Part shown: positions 24,496 through 34,246 of the stretch, piece after piece
Layout: each line of letters begins with the position of its first letter
Position numbering within the stretch: the first letter of the stretch is position 1
Assembly (NCBI RefSeq): GCF_023168165.1
Contig: NZ_BQYJ01000007.1
Coordinates: 1-64,000 of the forward strand
DNA: 64,000 nucleotides
Source of the DNA: Niallia sp. NCCP-28
GTDB taxonomy: Bacteria > Bacillota > Bacilli > Bacillales > Cytobacillaceae
Direction of reading: 5' to 3'
The notes under the pieces: generated by a model
Database searches by the model: none
Seen by the model: only the letters and a program-made list of their open reading frames with translations
What the model was told of the DNA's origin: nothing
Translations under genes and position numbers: made by a program

Positions 24496-26441
24496 TATTT
24501 CGGACCTCCTAACGAATTTTCTATTTTCTCTACTGTTTCCTTAGGAATATATCTTCCGTTATCTTTTTCGTTTGATCTAAATGCTAAACAAATAAAGATA
24601 GCTACTGTTGCTATAATTAATAAAATCCAAAGTGCAAATACAAAGGCAAATCCCCAAACAAAGAAGATAAAACCTAGAACAAAAGGCATGCCACTGTTAT
24701 TTGGCATATGAATTTTATCTACTTTCCCTTTAAATAACTTATAACCCTTTTTCTTTGAATCCCAAAATGCTTCTGTTGAATCAACTGTAGGAGTTATAGC
24801 AAAATTGTACTCTGGGACAGGTGATTTAGTTGCCCATTCTAAAGATCTTGCATCCCAAGGGTCGGAAGAAATATTTCTTGGTGCATTCTTGAAGCTGTAA
24901 AGAATATTGTAAACTATTAGGACAAACCCAACTAATAGTCCTAAAGCTCCTATAAAGGAGATCATATTCCATATACCAAAACCTGTTGACTCAGAATAGG
25001 TATACATTCTTCGTGCCTGACCATCTAATCCTGAAATGAACATTGGGAAGAAAGTGACACAGACGCTTATAGAAATAAACCAGAATGCCCATTTTCCAAT
25101 TCTTTCGCTTAGCATGTATCCAAACATCTTTGGCCACCAATAAGTCAACCCAGCAAGCATTGCAAAAACAACCCCAGGAATAATTACTAAGTGAAAGTGA
25201 GCTACTAGAAACATTGTATTATGGTATTGGTAGTCAGCACTTGCCATTCCAAGCATTACTCCAGTCACTCCACCTATTGTGAAAATAGGGATGAATCCTA
25301 GAGAATATAGCATCGGAACCGTAAACTGTATTTTACCCTTCCTTAAGGTAAACAGCCAGTTGAAAATCTTAATACCCGTTGGTACCGCAATAGCCATTGT
25401 AGTAACAGAGAAGATACTATTTACTAATGCACCTTGTCCCATAGTAAAGAAATGGTGAACCCATACTAAGAAGGAAAGTACAGAAATTGCAACGATCGAT
25501 ATTACCATTGATTTATATCCATATAAATTTCTCTTAGCGAAGGTTGGAATAATTTCACTGTATATACCGAAAGCCGGCAATATGAGGATGTATACTTCTG
25601 GATGCCCCCACACCCAAAATAGGTTAGCCCAAAGCATATCCATCCCACCATCAGTGGTTGTAAAGAAGTTCGTACCAAACAGTCGATCCATTGTTCCCAT
25701 GATTAATGCAATGGTTAAAATAGGAAAGGCAAATACAATGATTAAGTTTGTAATCAGTGCTGACCAAGTAAACATCGGCATTTTCATAAGAGTCATACCT
25801 GGAGCTCTCATTTTTAAGATAGTAGTAACAAAGTTAATACCTGTTATTAATGTACCTATTCCAGAAATTTGTAGTGCAGTCATGTAATAATTCGTACCTA
25901 CAGATTTACTAAACTCAGTTCCGGCTAATGGGAAGTAAGAAGACCAACCAGAATCTGGTGAACCTCCAACTACGAAAGAAATATTGAATAACATGGCTCC
26001 AAAGAAATATAACCAAAAACTAACTGCGTTTAGCCTTGGAAAGGCGACGTCTCTCGCACCGATTTGCAGCGGTACTACAAAGTTCATAAGAGCCATGATA
26101 AATGCCATCGCCATAAATATAATCATAACTACACCATGTGTAGTAAAGATTTCATTATATTCCTGAGCATTTAATAAATTATTATCTGGAACCGCTGTTT
26201 GCGCCCTCATCATAATGGCATCGGCTCCACCACGGAAAAGCATTAATAATGCTGAGATTAAATATAAAATACCTATTTTTTTATGATCTACAGTTGTTAA
26301 CCACTCTCGCCATAAATACCCCCACTTTTTTGTATACGTTATAAACACTAATGTCCCTATAACGGTAAGGGCTATTGCAACCATAGAAGCATAGATTGTT
26401 GGCCCTGGATTTGGAACAGCAAATCTATCGAAAAAATCCAT
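24495..26441 (-). CDS. qoxB: Cytochrome aa3 quinol oxidase subunit I
   Basis: The 648-residue catalytic haem-copper subunit. It shows the haem a ligand region TTHGVVMIIF, the Cu(B)-crosslink motif WVWGHPEVYILILP, the adjacent HH pair in VWVHHFFTMG, and the haem ligands in FLVAHFHLVIIPG. It oxidises menaquinol and reduces oxygen to water while pumping protons. ATG 26441 follows GGAG. It lies 34 bp after qoxA. Length and motifs are those of the aa3-600 enzyme of Bacillus; nothing unusual. Confidence 0.97.
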   Translation of the reverse strand: MDFFDRFAVPNPGPTIYASMVAIALTVIGTLVFITYTKKWGYLWREWLTTVDHKKIGILYLISALLMLFRGGADAIMMRAQTAVPDNNLLNAQEYNEIFTTHGVVMIIFMAMAFIMALMNFVVPLQIGARDVAFPRLNAVSFWLYFFGAMLFNISFVVGGSPDSGWSSYFPLAGTEFSKSVGTNYYMTALQISGIGTLITGINFVTTILKMRAPGMTLMKMPMFTWSALITNLIIVFAFPILTIALIMGTMDRLFGTNFFTTTDGGMDMLWANLFWVWGHPEVYILILPAFGIYSEIIPTFAKRNLYGYKSMVISIVAISVLSFLVWVHHFFTMGQGALVNSIFSVTTMAIAVPTGIKIFNWLFTLRKGKIQFTVPMLYSLGFIPIFTIGGVTGVMLGMASADYQYHNTMFLVAHFHLVIIPGVVFAMLAGLTYWWPKMFGYMLSERIGKWAFWFISISVCVTFFPMFISGLDGQARRMYTYSESTGFGIWNMISFIGALGLLVGFVLIVYNILYSFKNAPRNISSDPWDARSLEWATKSPVPEYNFAITPTVDSTEAFWDSKKKGYKLFKGKVDKIHMPNNSGMPFVLGFIFFVWGFAFVFALWILLIIATVAIFICLAFRSNEKDNGRYIPKETVEKIENSLGGPK

Positions 26442-26475
26442 ACGGTAGTACTCCTTTCAGGAAAAAGATTTATTA

Positions 26476-27396
26476 TTAATGGTTCATACCATCCATGTTC
26501 GTATCTGACATATTACCTGTCTCATTTGAATCTGCGGAATTCCCTTTTTCTTCATCTTCCGTATTCGCTTTCATATCATGAGGCGGTGGAGAAAAGCCCA
26601 AATGAGTTCCATTATAAGTTGACTGACCCAAATGACCAGGTTTTAACAATTCATTAAATTTTTCCTCTGTTAGTTTTTCTGCTGTACTTTTTACTTCTGT
26701 TACCCACTCCTTATATTCATCCTCCGGCATTGCCTGAACATTAAAAGTTTGCTGAGCAAATCCTTCTCCAGTGAAATTTGCATTACGACCTGGATATTCA
26801 CCTGGTACATCTGCAGCTAGATTTAAGGTGTTCAGCATATCAGCCATTGCATATTTCTGGCCACCTAATTGCGGGATCCAAAAGCTAGAGATAGGTCCGT
26901 AAGAATATAACTTAAACTGTATTGGTCGGTCTGTAGGAATAAAGAGGTAGTTAACTGTCTCTATATCCTCTTCTGGGTAACTAAAGTGCCACTTCCAATT
27001 GGATGACGACGCATAAATAACAAGTGGTTCTTGACTATATCCCTTTGGTATATCTTCCACTTCATAGGTAGATTTGATTGTTATGAAGGATAAAAAAGCA
27101 ACAATTAGAATAGGTATAGCTGTCCAAATTATTTCTAATTTTATGCTACCTTCAATATGAGGCGGTTCGTAATCCTCTTTTTGTTTGGAAGCCCTGTATT
27201 TCCATACCATATAAGAATATAAAGCTAATACAGAAACTACTACGATAGCCATTGTCCATATAGATATCTTAATAATATCGGCAGTTATTCTTCCTTGTGG
27301 GCCTTTTGGATCCAAAACCATTAGAGGCTCACACCCTGTTAAAAGAACAAGACTTAATATAGCTGTAAAATAAACAATCTTTTTTGTTTTCATCAT
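26476..27396 (-). CDS. qoxA: Cytochrome aa3 quinol oxidase subunit II (lipoprotein)
   Basis: A 306-residue lipoprotein: signal peptide with lipobox LLTGC (Cys22), two membrane helices to about residue 110, then the extracellular cupredoxin-fold domain. The Cu(A) ligands are absent (it lacks the CxxxCxxxH block), as expected for a quinol rather than cytochrome c oxidase. The C-terminus is extended with a Met/Asn/Asp-rich tail ending DGMNH. I chose ATG 27396 (MMKTKK) behind AAAGGAT; the longer frame adds residues unlike a signal peptide. First gene of qoxABCD. Nothing supportable beyond a promoter region lies at 27400-27734. Confidence 0.95.
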   Translation of the reverse strand: MMKTKKIVYFTAILSLVLLTGCEPLMVLDPKGPQGRITADIIKISIWTMAIVVVSVLALYSYMVWKYRASKQKEDYEPPHIEGSIKLEIIWTAIPILIVAFLSFITIKSTYEVEDIPKGYSQEPLVIYASSSNWKWHFSYPEEDIETVNYLFIPTDRPIQFKLYSYGPISSFWIPQLGGQKYAMADMLNTLNLAADVPGEYPGRNANFTGEGFAQQTFNVQAMPEDEYKEWVTEVKSTAEKLTEEKFNELLKPGHLGQSTYNGTHLGFSPPPHDMKANTEDEEKGNSADSNETGNMSDTNMDGMNH

Positions 27397-27734
27397 CTGT
27401 ATCCTTTCTTTAAAAAATTTGATTAATAAAGTCTTATCCCCCCTCACACTTAATCACTACATGCACACCTAACCATATTTAAATAAATATATATGTGCAA
27501 TCATTCATTTAAATCTGATATTTTCACTATCTTTATAATGGTAACATATAAAAATAAATGTAATTGTGACGAAATTAAGAAGTAATATTTTTCCATTTTA
27601 TTATTTAGTTACCAGATACTTCTGTGTTTTTGCTATTCAATATAAAACAAAATGTATTATAATAATACATGTTCACTTAGACATATTAAGTTAATCGTCA
27701 AGTGAGATACAATAGACATAAAAGAGGTGTAAAT

Positions 27735-29684
27735 ATGGAAACTAGCTACCTTAATAAATTTAAAAAATTAAATAATATCATGGTTATTTATCTTTTTATG
27801 GTATTTTTAATATGGTTAAAGACCTACTTTGTACAAATAACACAATTTAAATTAGGGATTGAAAACCTCTTACAGCAGTTTTTATTATTTTTAAACCCGC
27901 TTGGTTCTTCTTTATTATTTTTAGGCATAGCATTGCTATTTAAAGGACGAAAAAAATACTATCTACTATTTGGCTTATATTTCTTTCTATCATTCTTATT
28001 GTATGCAAATGTTCTATACTATCGTTTTTTTAATGATTTCATTACCCTGCCAACTTTAACCCAAACTCAAAACTTTGGTGATGTAAGTAGTAGCCTTTTT
28101 TCATTATTAAAACCGTATGATTTTCTATTCTTTTTTGATTTTATTATGTTACTAATATTATTTGCAGTAAAATTTATTAAAATCGACAATAGAAACTTAA
28201 AAAGAAAGCAGAAACTGGGTTTGTTTGCTATTGGTTTACTCTTGTCTATAGGTAATTTGATTTTAGCGGAGACAGATAGGCCACAATTATTAACAAGAGG
28301 ATTTGATAGAAATTATATTGTAAAGTATTTAGGTTTATATAACTACACTATTTATGATGGTATACAAAGTACAAGAGCTTCCGCACAAAGGGTATTAGCT
28401 TCAAGTGACGAAATAACAGAAGTTGTTAACTTTACTCAAGCAAATTATGCTAAGCCTAACCCAGAATACTTTGGTATTGGTAAAGGAATGAACGTTATAT
28501 ATTTCCACTTAGAGTCCATTCAAAATTTTGTTATAAACTATAGTTTAAACGGCGAAGAGGTTACTCCGTTTTTAAACTCACTAACACAAGATGAAAATAC
28601 TTTATATTTTAATAACTTCTTCCATCAAACAGCACAAGGAAAAACCTCTGATGCAGAATTTATGATAGAAAATTCACTCTACGGCTTGTCTAGGGGTTCT
28701 GCCTTTACAACTAAAAGTGGTAATTCTTACCAAGCTGCACCTGGTATTTTAGGACAACAAGGCTATACTTCTGCCGTTTTCCATGGTAACGCAGGTAGCT
28801 TTTGGAACAGAAACGAAATGTATAAGTCTTTAGGTTATACTAATTTTTTTGATGAAAGCTATTATGATGATGTAGACCCTGAACAAATGACCGGTTATGG
28901 TATTATGGACAAGCCATTTTTTCAAAAGTCCGTTCCTTTACTTAATTCTCTGAAACAGCCATTTTATGCTAAGTTTATCACTGTTTCCAATCATTATCCT
29001 TATACGATGAATCAAGAGGAAACTTCTATAGAGCCTGCTACTACAGAAGATAAATCTGTAGACAACTATTTTCAAACAGCACGTTACGCAGATGAGGCTT
29101 TAAATAACTTTTTTGATTACTTAAAGAAAACTGGTTTATATGATAACTCTATTATCATCATGTATGGAGACCATTACGGAATTTCAGAGAATCATAATAC
29201 AGCAATGGAGAAAGTGATTGGAAAAGAAGTAACTCCCTTTGAATCAGCTGCACTACAGCGTGTTCCTTTATTCATTCGTGTACCCGGCCAAAAAGGTGGA
29301 ACGATTGAAGAGTATGGTGGACAAATTGACCTGTTGCCAACACTATTACATCTTCTGGGTATTGATACGAAAAAATATATTCAATTTGGGACAGACCTTT
29401 TATCTGAAGACCATAATGAACTTGTACCATTTAGAAACGGTGACTTTGTAAGTCCAACCATATCATCAATTGATGAAAAATTTTACAATTCAAAAACGGG
29501 AAAGGTAATACAGGATGAGCAAACCATTGAGGCAAAAAGGCTTCTAGATAAGGTCACTACCACCCTTTCTCTTTCCGATAAAGTAGTAAATGGTGATCTT
29601 TTAAGATTCTATACTCCTAAAAACTTTAAACCGATAGATCCAAATGATTACTTTTATACAAGAACTGATAATGATAAAGAATAA
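27735..29684 (+). CDS. ltaS: Lipoteichoic acid synthase-family protein
   Basis: A 649-residue membrane enzyme: five N-terminal helices (residues 10-200) and an extracellular sulfatase-type domain. It transfers glycerol-phosphate from phosphatidylglycerol to build lipoteichoic acid, or primes it. The nucleophile is Thr304 in GKTSDAEFMIENSLYGL; metal-site residues occur in YFHLESIQNFV and MYGDHYGIS. The start is ATG 27735 with GAGGTG upstream; the longer frame has no such site. The 3' 400 bp recur as a pseudogene at 44227-44612. It shares a bidirectional terminator with the convergent arsR. Bacilli carry several paralogues; which one this is cannot be told from sequence alone. Confidence 0.92.
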   Translation: METSYLNKFKKLNNIMVIYLFMVFLIWLKTYFVQITQFKLGIENLLQQFLLFLNPLGSSLLFLGIALLFKGRKKYYLLFGLYFFLSFLLYANVLYYRFFNDFITLPTLTQTQNFGDVSSSLFSLLKPYDFLFFFDFIMLLILFAVKFIKIDNRNLKRKQKLGLFAIGLLLSIGNLILAETDRPQLLTRGFDRNYIVKYLGLYNYTIYDGIQSTRASAQRVLASSDEITEVVNFTQANYAKPNPEYFGIGKGMNVIYFHLESIQNFVINYSLNGEEVTPFLNSLTQDENTLYFNNFFHQTAQGKTSDAEFMIENSLYGLSRGSAFTTKSGNSYQAAPGILGQQGYTSAVFHGNAGSFWNRNEMYKSLGYTNFFDESYYDDVDPEQMTGYGIMDKPFFQKSVPLLNSLKQPFYAKFITVSNHYPYTMNQEETSIEPATTEDKSVDNYFQTARYADEALNNFFDYLKKTGLYDNSIIIMYGDHYGISENHNTAMEKVIGKEVTPFESAALQRVPLFIRVPGQKGGTIEEYGGQIDLLPTLLHLLGIDTKKYIQFGTDLLSEDHNELVPFRNGDFVSPTISSIDEKFYNSKTGKVIQDEQTIEAKRLLDKVTTTLSLSDKVVNGDLLRFYTPKNFKPIDPNDYFYTRTDNDKE

Positions 29685-29691
29685 ATTTCAT

Positions 29692-29745
29692 ATCCAACAG
29701 AAAGAACCTATCTAGTAACTTACTGGATAGGTTCTTCTGTTGGAT
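29692..29745. terminator. Bidirectional terminator between ltaS and arsR
   Basis: A long near-perfect inverted repeat of about 26 bp (29692-29718 with 29720-29745, one arm lacking one T) lies between convergent genes. A cleaner copy is at 44620-44674. Confidence 0.85.
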
Positions 29746-29772
29746 GAAATATAACTTTGGTATTTGATATTA

Positions 29773-30072
29773 TTAATATGCTTGTTTTAATAATTGGTTT
29801 ATTGTAATAATTAGTTCTTCGTCGTCATGTCTATAAAAATTCTCTGACCCTTTTCTACACTCAATATATTTTACATTTGTTAAATAGTTTACTTGATTAG
29901 ATATCATAGAACTAGACATTTTCAGTCTGTCAGAAATCTGATTTATTGTTAACTCTTTTTTATATATCAAAGATAATATTTTTATTCTTGTTGGATTTGT
30001 AAGTACTTTACAAAGACGTGAAAGTCCCTTTATATTTTCATCAGATAACAAAGAGTTGATATCTCTTTTCAT
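29773..30072 (-). CDS. ArsR-family repressor, copy 1
   Basis: A 99-residue winged-helix protein. HTH: LTNPTRIKILSLIYKKELT and MSSSMISNQVNYLTNVKYI. Cys21 (SRLCKVL) and Cys73 (YIECRKG) plus His/Asp in YRHDDEEL are possible ligands, but none of the CadC, SmtB or CmtR site patterns is complete, so the inducer is unknown. A perfect 10-3-10 inverted repeat lies 66-88 bp before the start. A second copy at 44702-45001 differs at three residues (L20V, S54N, Y99N). The 45-kb copy is next to czcD, and a czcD scrap lies next to this one, so it probably once controlled a zinc exporter. Confidence 0.88.
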   Translation of the reverse strand: MKRDINSLLSDENIKGLSRLCKVLTNPTRIKILSLIYKKELTINQISDRLKMSSSMISNQVNYLTNVKYIECRKGSENFYRHDDEELIITINQLLKQAY

Positions 30073-30137
30073 TTACTTATCCCACCATCTTTCTAAAAAA
30101 TAAATTAGAATGCATCTATATTCTTAAATGCGCACTC

Positions 30138-30160
30138 ATTCATATATAGAATATATGAAT
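30138..30160. promoter_or_regulatory. Operator-like inverted repeat upstream of arsR copy 1
   Basis: ATTCATATAT (30138-30147), AGA, ATATATGAAT (30151-30160): a perfect 10-3-10 repeat typical of ArsR-family operators. In the duplicate copy (45068-45091) the second arm is damaged. Confidence 0.75.
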
Positions 30161-30216
30161 ATCCTTGTATTTGTCAAACTTTATACCACCAAATTTATTA
30201 GTAGGATTATTATAGG

Positions 30217-30275
30217 TTCCTTAGTAACTTTTAGTAACTTAATAGCCACTTCTTAGGATAAGTAGTGCAACAATT
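30217..30275 (-). pseudogene. Scrap of a czcD-type gene
   Basis: About 45 bp (ATAGCCACTTCTTAGGATAA and flanks) match the intact czcD at about 45635-45680 nearly exactly. An 11-bp tandem repeat (TTTTAGTAACT inserted) marks the junction. It shows that a czcD copy once followed this arsR and has been deleted almost completely. Confidence 0.75.
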
Positions 30276-30620
30276 AGATTGCATACAGTAACAAACCTTA
30301 TCTAGGACTTCTAATTTGTTAAACTGCCTGGGATATTTTTAATATGCCTCTCAACAGCTTTCAATGAATTTGATGGGAAAATTGACAACTTATGAAGAAT
30401 CAAATTATAATCTGAATGTTTTCAAGAGTATAGAGATTAAGGTCAGGTCTATGGGAATAATAAAGTGGTTGATATAGGAATCCTTGAAACTTTTTTATAA
30501 AATTAGGTTATCAAAAAAATATGTTATTTCAAGCAAAACTTATGAACATTGTACATATTTCTTAGAATCAGCAAATACCCCTTTCTGCAAAAATTCCAGT
30601 ACAACAATTCAAAAAGCCAG
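30276..30620. other. Gene-free stretch
   Basis: Short plus-strand pieces read like protein in shifting frames (for example NVFKSIEIKVRSMGIIKW near 30415), suggesting an old degraded gene, but I recognise no family and find no RNA gene here. Confidence 0.3.
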
Positions 30621-30621
30621 T

Positions 30622-30656
30622 TACCTAGGAGGAACTGGCTAATCTGATATTCATTA
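30622..30656 (-). terminator. Terminator of the cyd operon
   Basis: A stem AGCCAGTT / AACTGGCT (30626-30633 with 30645-30652) is followed on the minus strand by TTTTTGAATT. It is about 115 bp beyond the last cyd gene, and no closer terminator was seen. Confidence 0.7.
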
Positions 30657-30769
30657 TACTACACATAGTATTAATAATTGTGGTGAAAAAACGACACCAA
30701 AATACAATAGCTCTTATATCTAGTGCATAGTTGGCGTGTTTCACACTCTTGTCTATTATTTATTCCTTT

Positions 30770-32488
30770 TTAAAGTAAACTTTCTTCTAATGTTTTCATT
30801 TGAAAGAAATATCCTTCTTTGTTCAAAAGCTCTTGGTAGGAACCGTATTCTATAATATTTCCTTGGTCCATTACAATAATTAGATCCATTCTGTCTAATC
30901 CTTGCAGCCTATGACTGATTAGTATTAAAGTATCCTCTTTTGCATATTCGAAAAGTCGCTGATAAATACTTTGTTCTGTCAGTGCATCTAATGATGAAGT
31001 GGGCTCATCTAATAACCACAGATGTCCTTTCTTTAGGAAAGCTCTAGCAATGGCTAATCGCTGTTTTTCTCCTCCTGAAAGATTTTCACCGTTTTCTAAT
31101 ACTTGCTGATCTAATGAAAATTGTTCAAGATTTACGTTAGTTAAGGCAGCTTTCAACTGATCATCTGTAAGTTCAGCTCCAGCTAATTTTAGATTTTCTC
31201 GGATGGTACCATAAAAGAAATGATTTTCCTGCAACACTACCTTTGCTTGTTCCCAGATTGCTTCGCCTGCAATACTTGCTGTATCTTGTTTATCCCAGAA
31301 TACTTTACCGTTTTGAACTTGTAGTAACTTTAAGGCAATTTGCAGTAATGTGGATTTTCCAGAACCACTTGCACCTACAATTGCTACTTTCGATTTAGAT
31401 GGTATCGTTAATGAAAGATTAGGGATTGTTGTCCGCCAATCGCCTTGGTGTGTAAACTGGATTTCTTTAAAGTGTAGTGATGGGGCATTATCCGGTAATT
31501 TAAATATAGTCGCCTTAGTCTCATTAACCTGTACGTCTGGGTCTTCTACTACATCATATAAACGCTTGGAAGCATCACTGCTTTCTTGCATATAGATTGG
31601 AAAGACGGCCATTGGTGCTGCAGGCTCAAAGACAGTAAGGGAAACCATGACTAGCATTGCCAAAAATATCCCTTCTAATGTACCATTCGTAACTAAATAT
31701 GCTCCAAAGGCTAAGACAAACCAGCTGACTACAAAGGTAATAAATCCATTAAACGATTGACTGGATATTTTATTTATATTTTTAGCTTTTTGTTGAGCAA
31801 TATAGGCTTCTGATTGACTTATTAAATGATTTTGTTTTGTTTGTAATTGTTGAAATAACTTTAAATCACGAAAGCCAAACATCATTTCTGTAATATATGT
31901 GGATAATTCACCACGTTCATTTCTAACTTTGCCATTAATCTTCACTTGTCTTAAGGTAAATAGCGCTGGAATAAGGACGGTGGTCAATAAAAATCCAATT
32001 AAAAGGATTACAGCAATCTCCATTGAATAGAAGCTAGCAAAGAAAATGGTACTAATAAAAACAAGTAATAACACCATTGGTGGGTAAAAAACTCTCAGAA
32101 AGAAATTTTGTAAACTTTCTACGTCTCCAACTACACGTGCTAGTAAATCTCCACTTCTATACTTTTGAAAAACATTTGGAACAAGTGGGGTTAATTTTTC
32201 AAAAAAAGCCACTCGCAAATTACTTAAAATGGTAAATGTTGCTCTGTGGGAATAAAGACGCTCTCCGTATTTTGCCCCTGCTTTAACTAGACCTAATAAT
32301 TTTACAGTTGATGTTAATACAATTAATGTATAAAAGGGAGGGGTTAAGGCCGATTTAGAAATAAGATAACCACTTGCTGCAAATAAACCTACACTACTAA
32401 TTCCAGCAATAAAGCCACAGATAACCGCAATAACGATATCTTTTTTCTCTATTAAAACTAGTTTAATTACTTTTAGCAAAGCGCTCAT
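30770..32488 (-). CDS. cydC: Thiol reductant ABC exporter subunit CydC
   Basis: A 572-residue fused ABC exporter half: six helices (residues 15-320) and a nucleotide-binding domain with Walker A GASGSGKST, signature LSGGEKQRLAIARA, Walker B LWLLDEPTSSLD and the H-loop ISHRLQ. With CydD it forms the heterodimer that exports cysteine/glutathione-type thiols (or haem) and is needed to assemble cytochrome bd. The gene overlaps cydD by 4 bp (ATGA). In Bacillus subtilis nomenclature this fourth gene is called cydD; I follow the common family label. Confidence 0.93.
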   Translation of the reverse strand: MSALLKVIKLVLIEKKDIVIAVICGFIAGISSVGLFAASGYLISKSALTPPFYTLIVLTSTVKLLGLVKAGAKYGERLYSHRATFTILSNLRVAFFEKLTPLVPNVFQKYRSGDLLARVVGDVESLQNFFLRVFYPPMVLLLVFISTIFFASFYSMEIAVILLIGFLLTTVLIPALFTLRQVKINGKVRNERGELSTYITEMMFGFRDLKLFQQLQTKQNHLISQSEAYIAQQKAKNINKISSQSFNGFITFVVSWFVLAFGAYLVTNGTLEGIFLAMLVMVSLTVFEPAAPMAVFPIYMQESSDASKRLYDVVEDPDVQVNETKATIFKLPDNAPSLHFKEIQFTHQGDWRTTIPNLSLTIPSKSKVAIVGASGSGKSTLLQIALKLLQVQNGKVFWDKQDTASIAGEAIWEQAKVVLQENHFFYGTIRENLKLAGAELTDDQLKAALTNVNLEQFSLDQQVLENGENLSGGEKQRLAIARAFLKKGHLWLLDEPTSSLDALTEQSIYQRLFEYAKEDTLILISHRLQGLDRMDLIIVMDQGNIIEYGSYQELLNKEGYFFQMKTLEESLL

Positions 32489-34218
32489 TGTTTAGCCCCC
32501 CCTTTTTGAATGGTAACAATTTTTTTATATGCTGGGATATTCTCAACCAAGTATTCATGCGAACCAGTTGCTTGTAACTGCCCATTCTCTAGATAGAGAA
32601 TCTGATCTGCATTTTTAATGGTATGCAATCGATGTGCTACCGTTATAACAGTCGCCTTTTCACTTAGCATTTCAATCGATTGCTGCAAGATACTTTCCGT
32701 AGCAAGATCAAGTCCTCGTGTTGGCTCATCAAGTAAAACTATATTCGGTTTTTTCAGAAAGGCTCTGGCAATGGATACCCTTTGTTTCTCGCCGCTAGAT
32801 AATCCCCTGCCTGCTTCCCCTATTTCTGTTTGAAACCCTTTTTCTAAAGATTTTATAAGTGGTAAAAGCCCAGCCAATCTTGCAGCCTCTTCTATAGCTG
32901 TTTCTTCTACCTTATCTGTAATCCCCATTGATATATTTTCGGCTATCGTACCAGAAAAAATATAAGGGTGCTGTGAAATGTAAGAGATCTGATTTAACCA
33001 GGAAGCTTCTGTATAGCTAGTCAGCTCTCTACTATTAATTTTAACTGACCCATGATCTGGAGTTATCATTCCTGCCAATATGTTAAGTAAAGTAGATTTC
33101 CCTGTTCCACTTGCACCAACTATGGCAATCTTTTGTTTTGGCAAGAACGTAGCAGTGACCGGCTTTAATTGAAAGTCCCCAACAGGATAGGTATATCCTA
33201 CTTGATCAAGTAATATAGTTGGAGGAACATCCTGCTTTGGCAGCTCTTCTTTTCCCCATAACAACAAGTTTTCTTGTTCCTCAAATTCTTCTAATACTTT
33301 TTTCGTCGCTCCCATACTTGCTCTGCCATTATGGAATGTTGTTCCTAGTTCTTTTAATGAAGTAAAAAACTCAGGAACTAATATAAGAATTAAAAAGGCC
33401 GTAAAGAATGACATGTTTTCATAAATAATCATCTGTATAGCCAATTCCAGTGCAACAATTCCTATACTTAACATGGAGATAAGTTCAAGTGCAAAGGATT
33501 GTGTAAAAGCAATCTTTAGTATATCAAGAGTTGTGTCACGAAAACTCAAACTACTTTTTTCTAATTCATCCTTTTGACGTTTCGTTTGGTCAAATAACTT
33601 TAACGTAACGAGTCCTTTTAATGCATCTAAAAAGTTACCAGAAAAAGAAGCTAGTTTTTCTAACTTCTCTTCTGATTTTTTTTGCGTTTTAATTCCGATG
33701 ATAATCATATAGATCGGAATAAAAGGAGCGGAAACTAATAGTATTAAACCTGAATTGATATGTTGTGTAAAAATGATTATTAGCACTAAAATCGGTACAA
33801 AGGTGCTCTGCATCACTTGCGGAATAAATTGACTATAAAAGCTATCCATCTCATCCACACCATCAAGCAGCATACTAACCTTTTTACCTGTTTGCCCTTT
33901 TTCTGCTAACTGAATAGAGCTACCAGCATATTTCGTTAATAATTCTTTACGCGTAGCATTCTTTACATCGCTCGCAATGGAAACACCGATACGTTTACTT
34001 AGATAATCAGAACTAGATCTAATCAATAGTATGAATAATAATAGGATTAACCATGGTATAACTGCTGAAAAGGTTTGATGATTCAAGAAGACACCATCCA
34101 CTATATTCGTCATTGCGAAAGCCTGTGTAATAACGGCTATACCAAGTATTAATGTTAATCCCATTAAAAGAAAAATTCTTTTTTTATATAACCAGATGGT
34201 CTGCTTTAATTTTTGCAT
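32485..34218 (-). CDS. cydD: Thiol reductant ABC exporter subunit CydD
   Basis: An ABC exporter half of about 577 residues with six helices and an ATPase domain: Walker A GASGTGKST, signature LSSGEKQRVSIARA (Ser replaces the first Gly), Walker B IVLLDEPTRGLD. It pairs with CydC. I place the start at ATG 34218; AAAGGG is 11 bp away, and a TTG two codons earlier (34224) is better spaced, so the exact start is uncertain. The longer frame to 34278 runs into cydB and adds non-helical residues. It follows cydB by 28 bp. Confidence 0.9.
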   Translation of the reverse strand: MQKLKQTIWLYKKRIFLLMGLTLILGIAVITQAFAMTNIVDGVFLNHQTFSAVIPWLILLLFILLIRSSSDYLSKRIGVSIASDVKNATRKELLTKYAGSSIQLAEKGQTGKKVSMLLDGVDEMDSFYSQFIPQVMQSTFVPILVLIIIFTQHINSGLILLVSAPFIPIYMIIIGIKTQKKSEEKLEKLASFSGNFLDALKGLVTLKLFDQTKRQKDELEKSSLSFRDTTLDILKIAFTQSFALELISMLSIGIVALELAIQMIIYENMSFFTAFLILILVPEFFTSLKELGTTFHNGRASMGATKKVLEEFEEQENLLLWGKEELPKQDVPPTILLDQVGYTYPVGDFQLKPVTATFLPKQKIAIVGASGTGKSTLLNILAGMITPDHGSVKINSRELTSYTEASWLNQISYISQHPYIFSGTIAENISMGITDKVEETAIEEAARLAGLLPLIKSLEKGFQTEIGEAGRGLSSGEKQRVSIARAFLKKPNIVLLDEPTRGLDLATESILQQSIEMLSEKATVITVAHRLHTIKNADQILYLENGQLQATGSHEYLVENIPAYKKIVTIQKGGAKQ

Positions 34219-34246
34219 AATCAATTCAGCCCTTTGTTCAATCTCA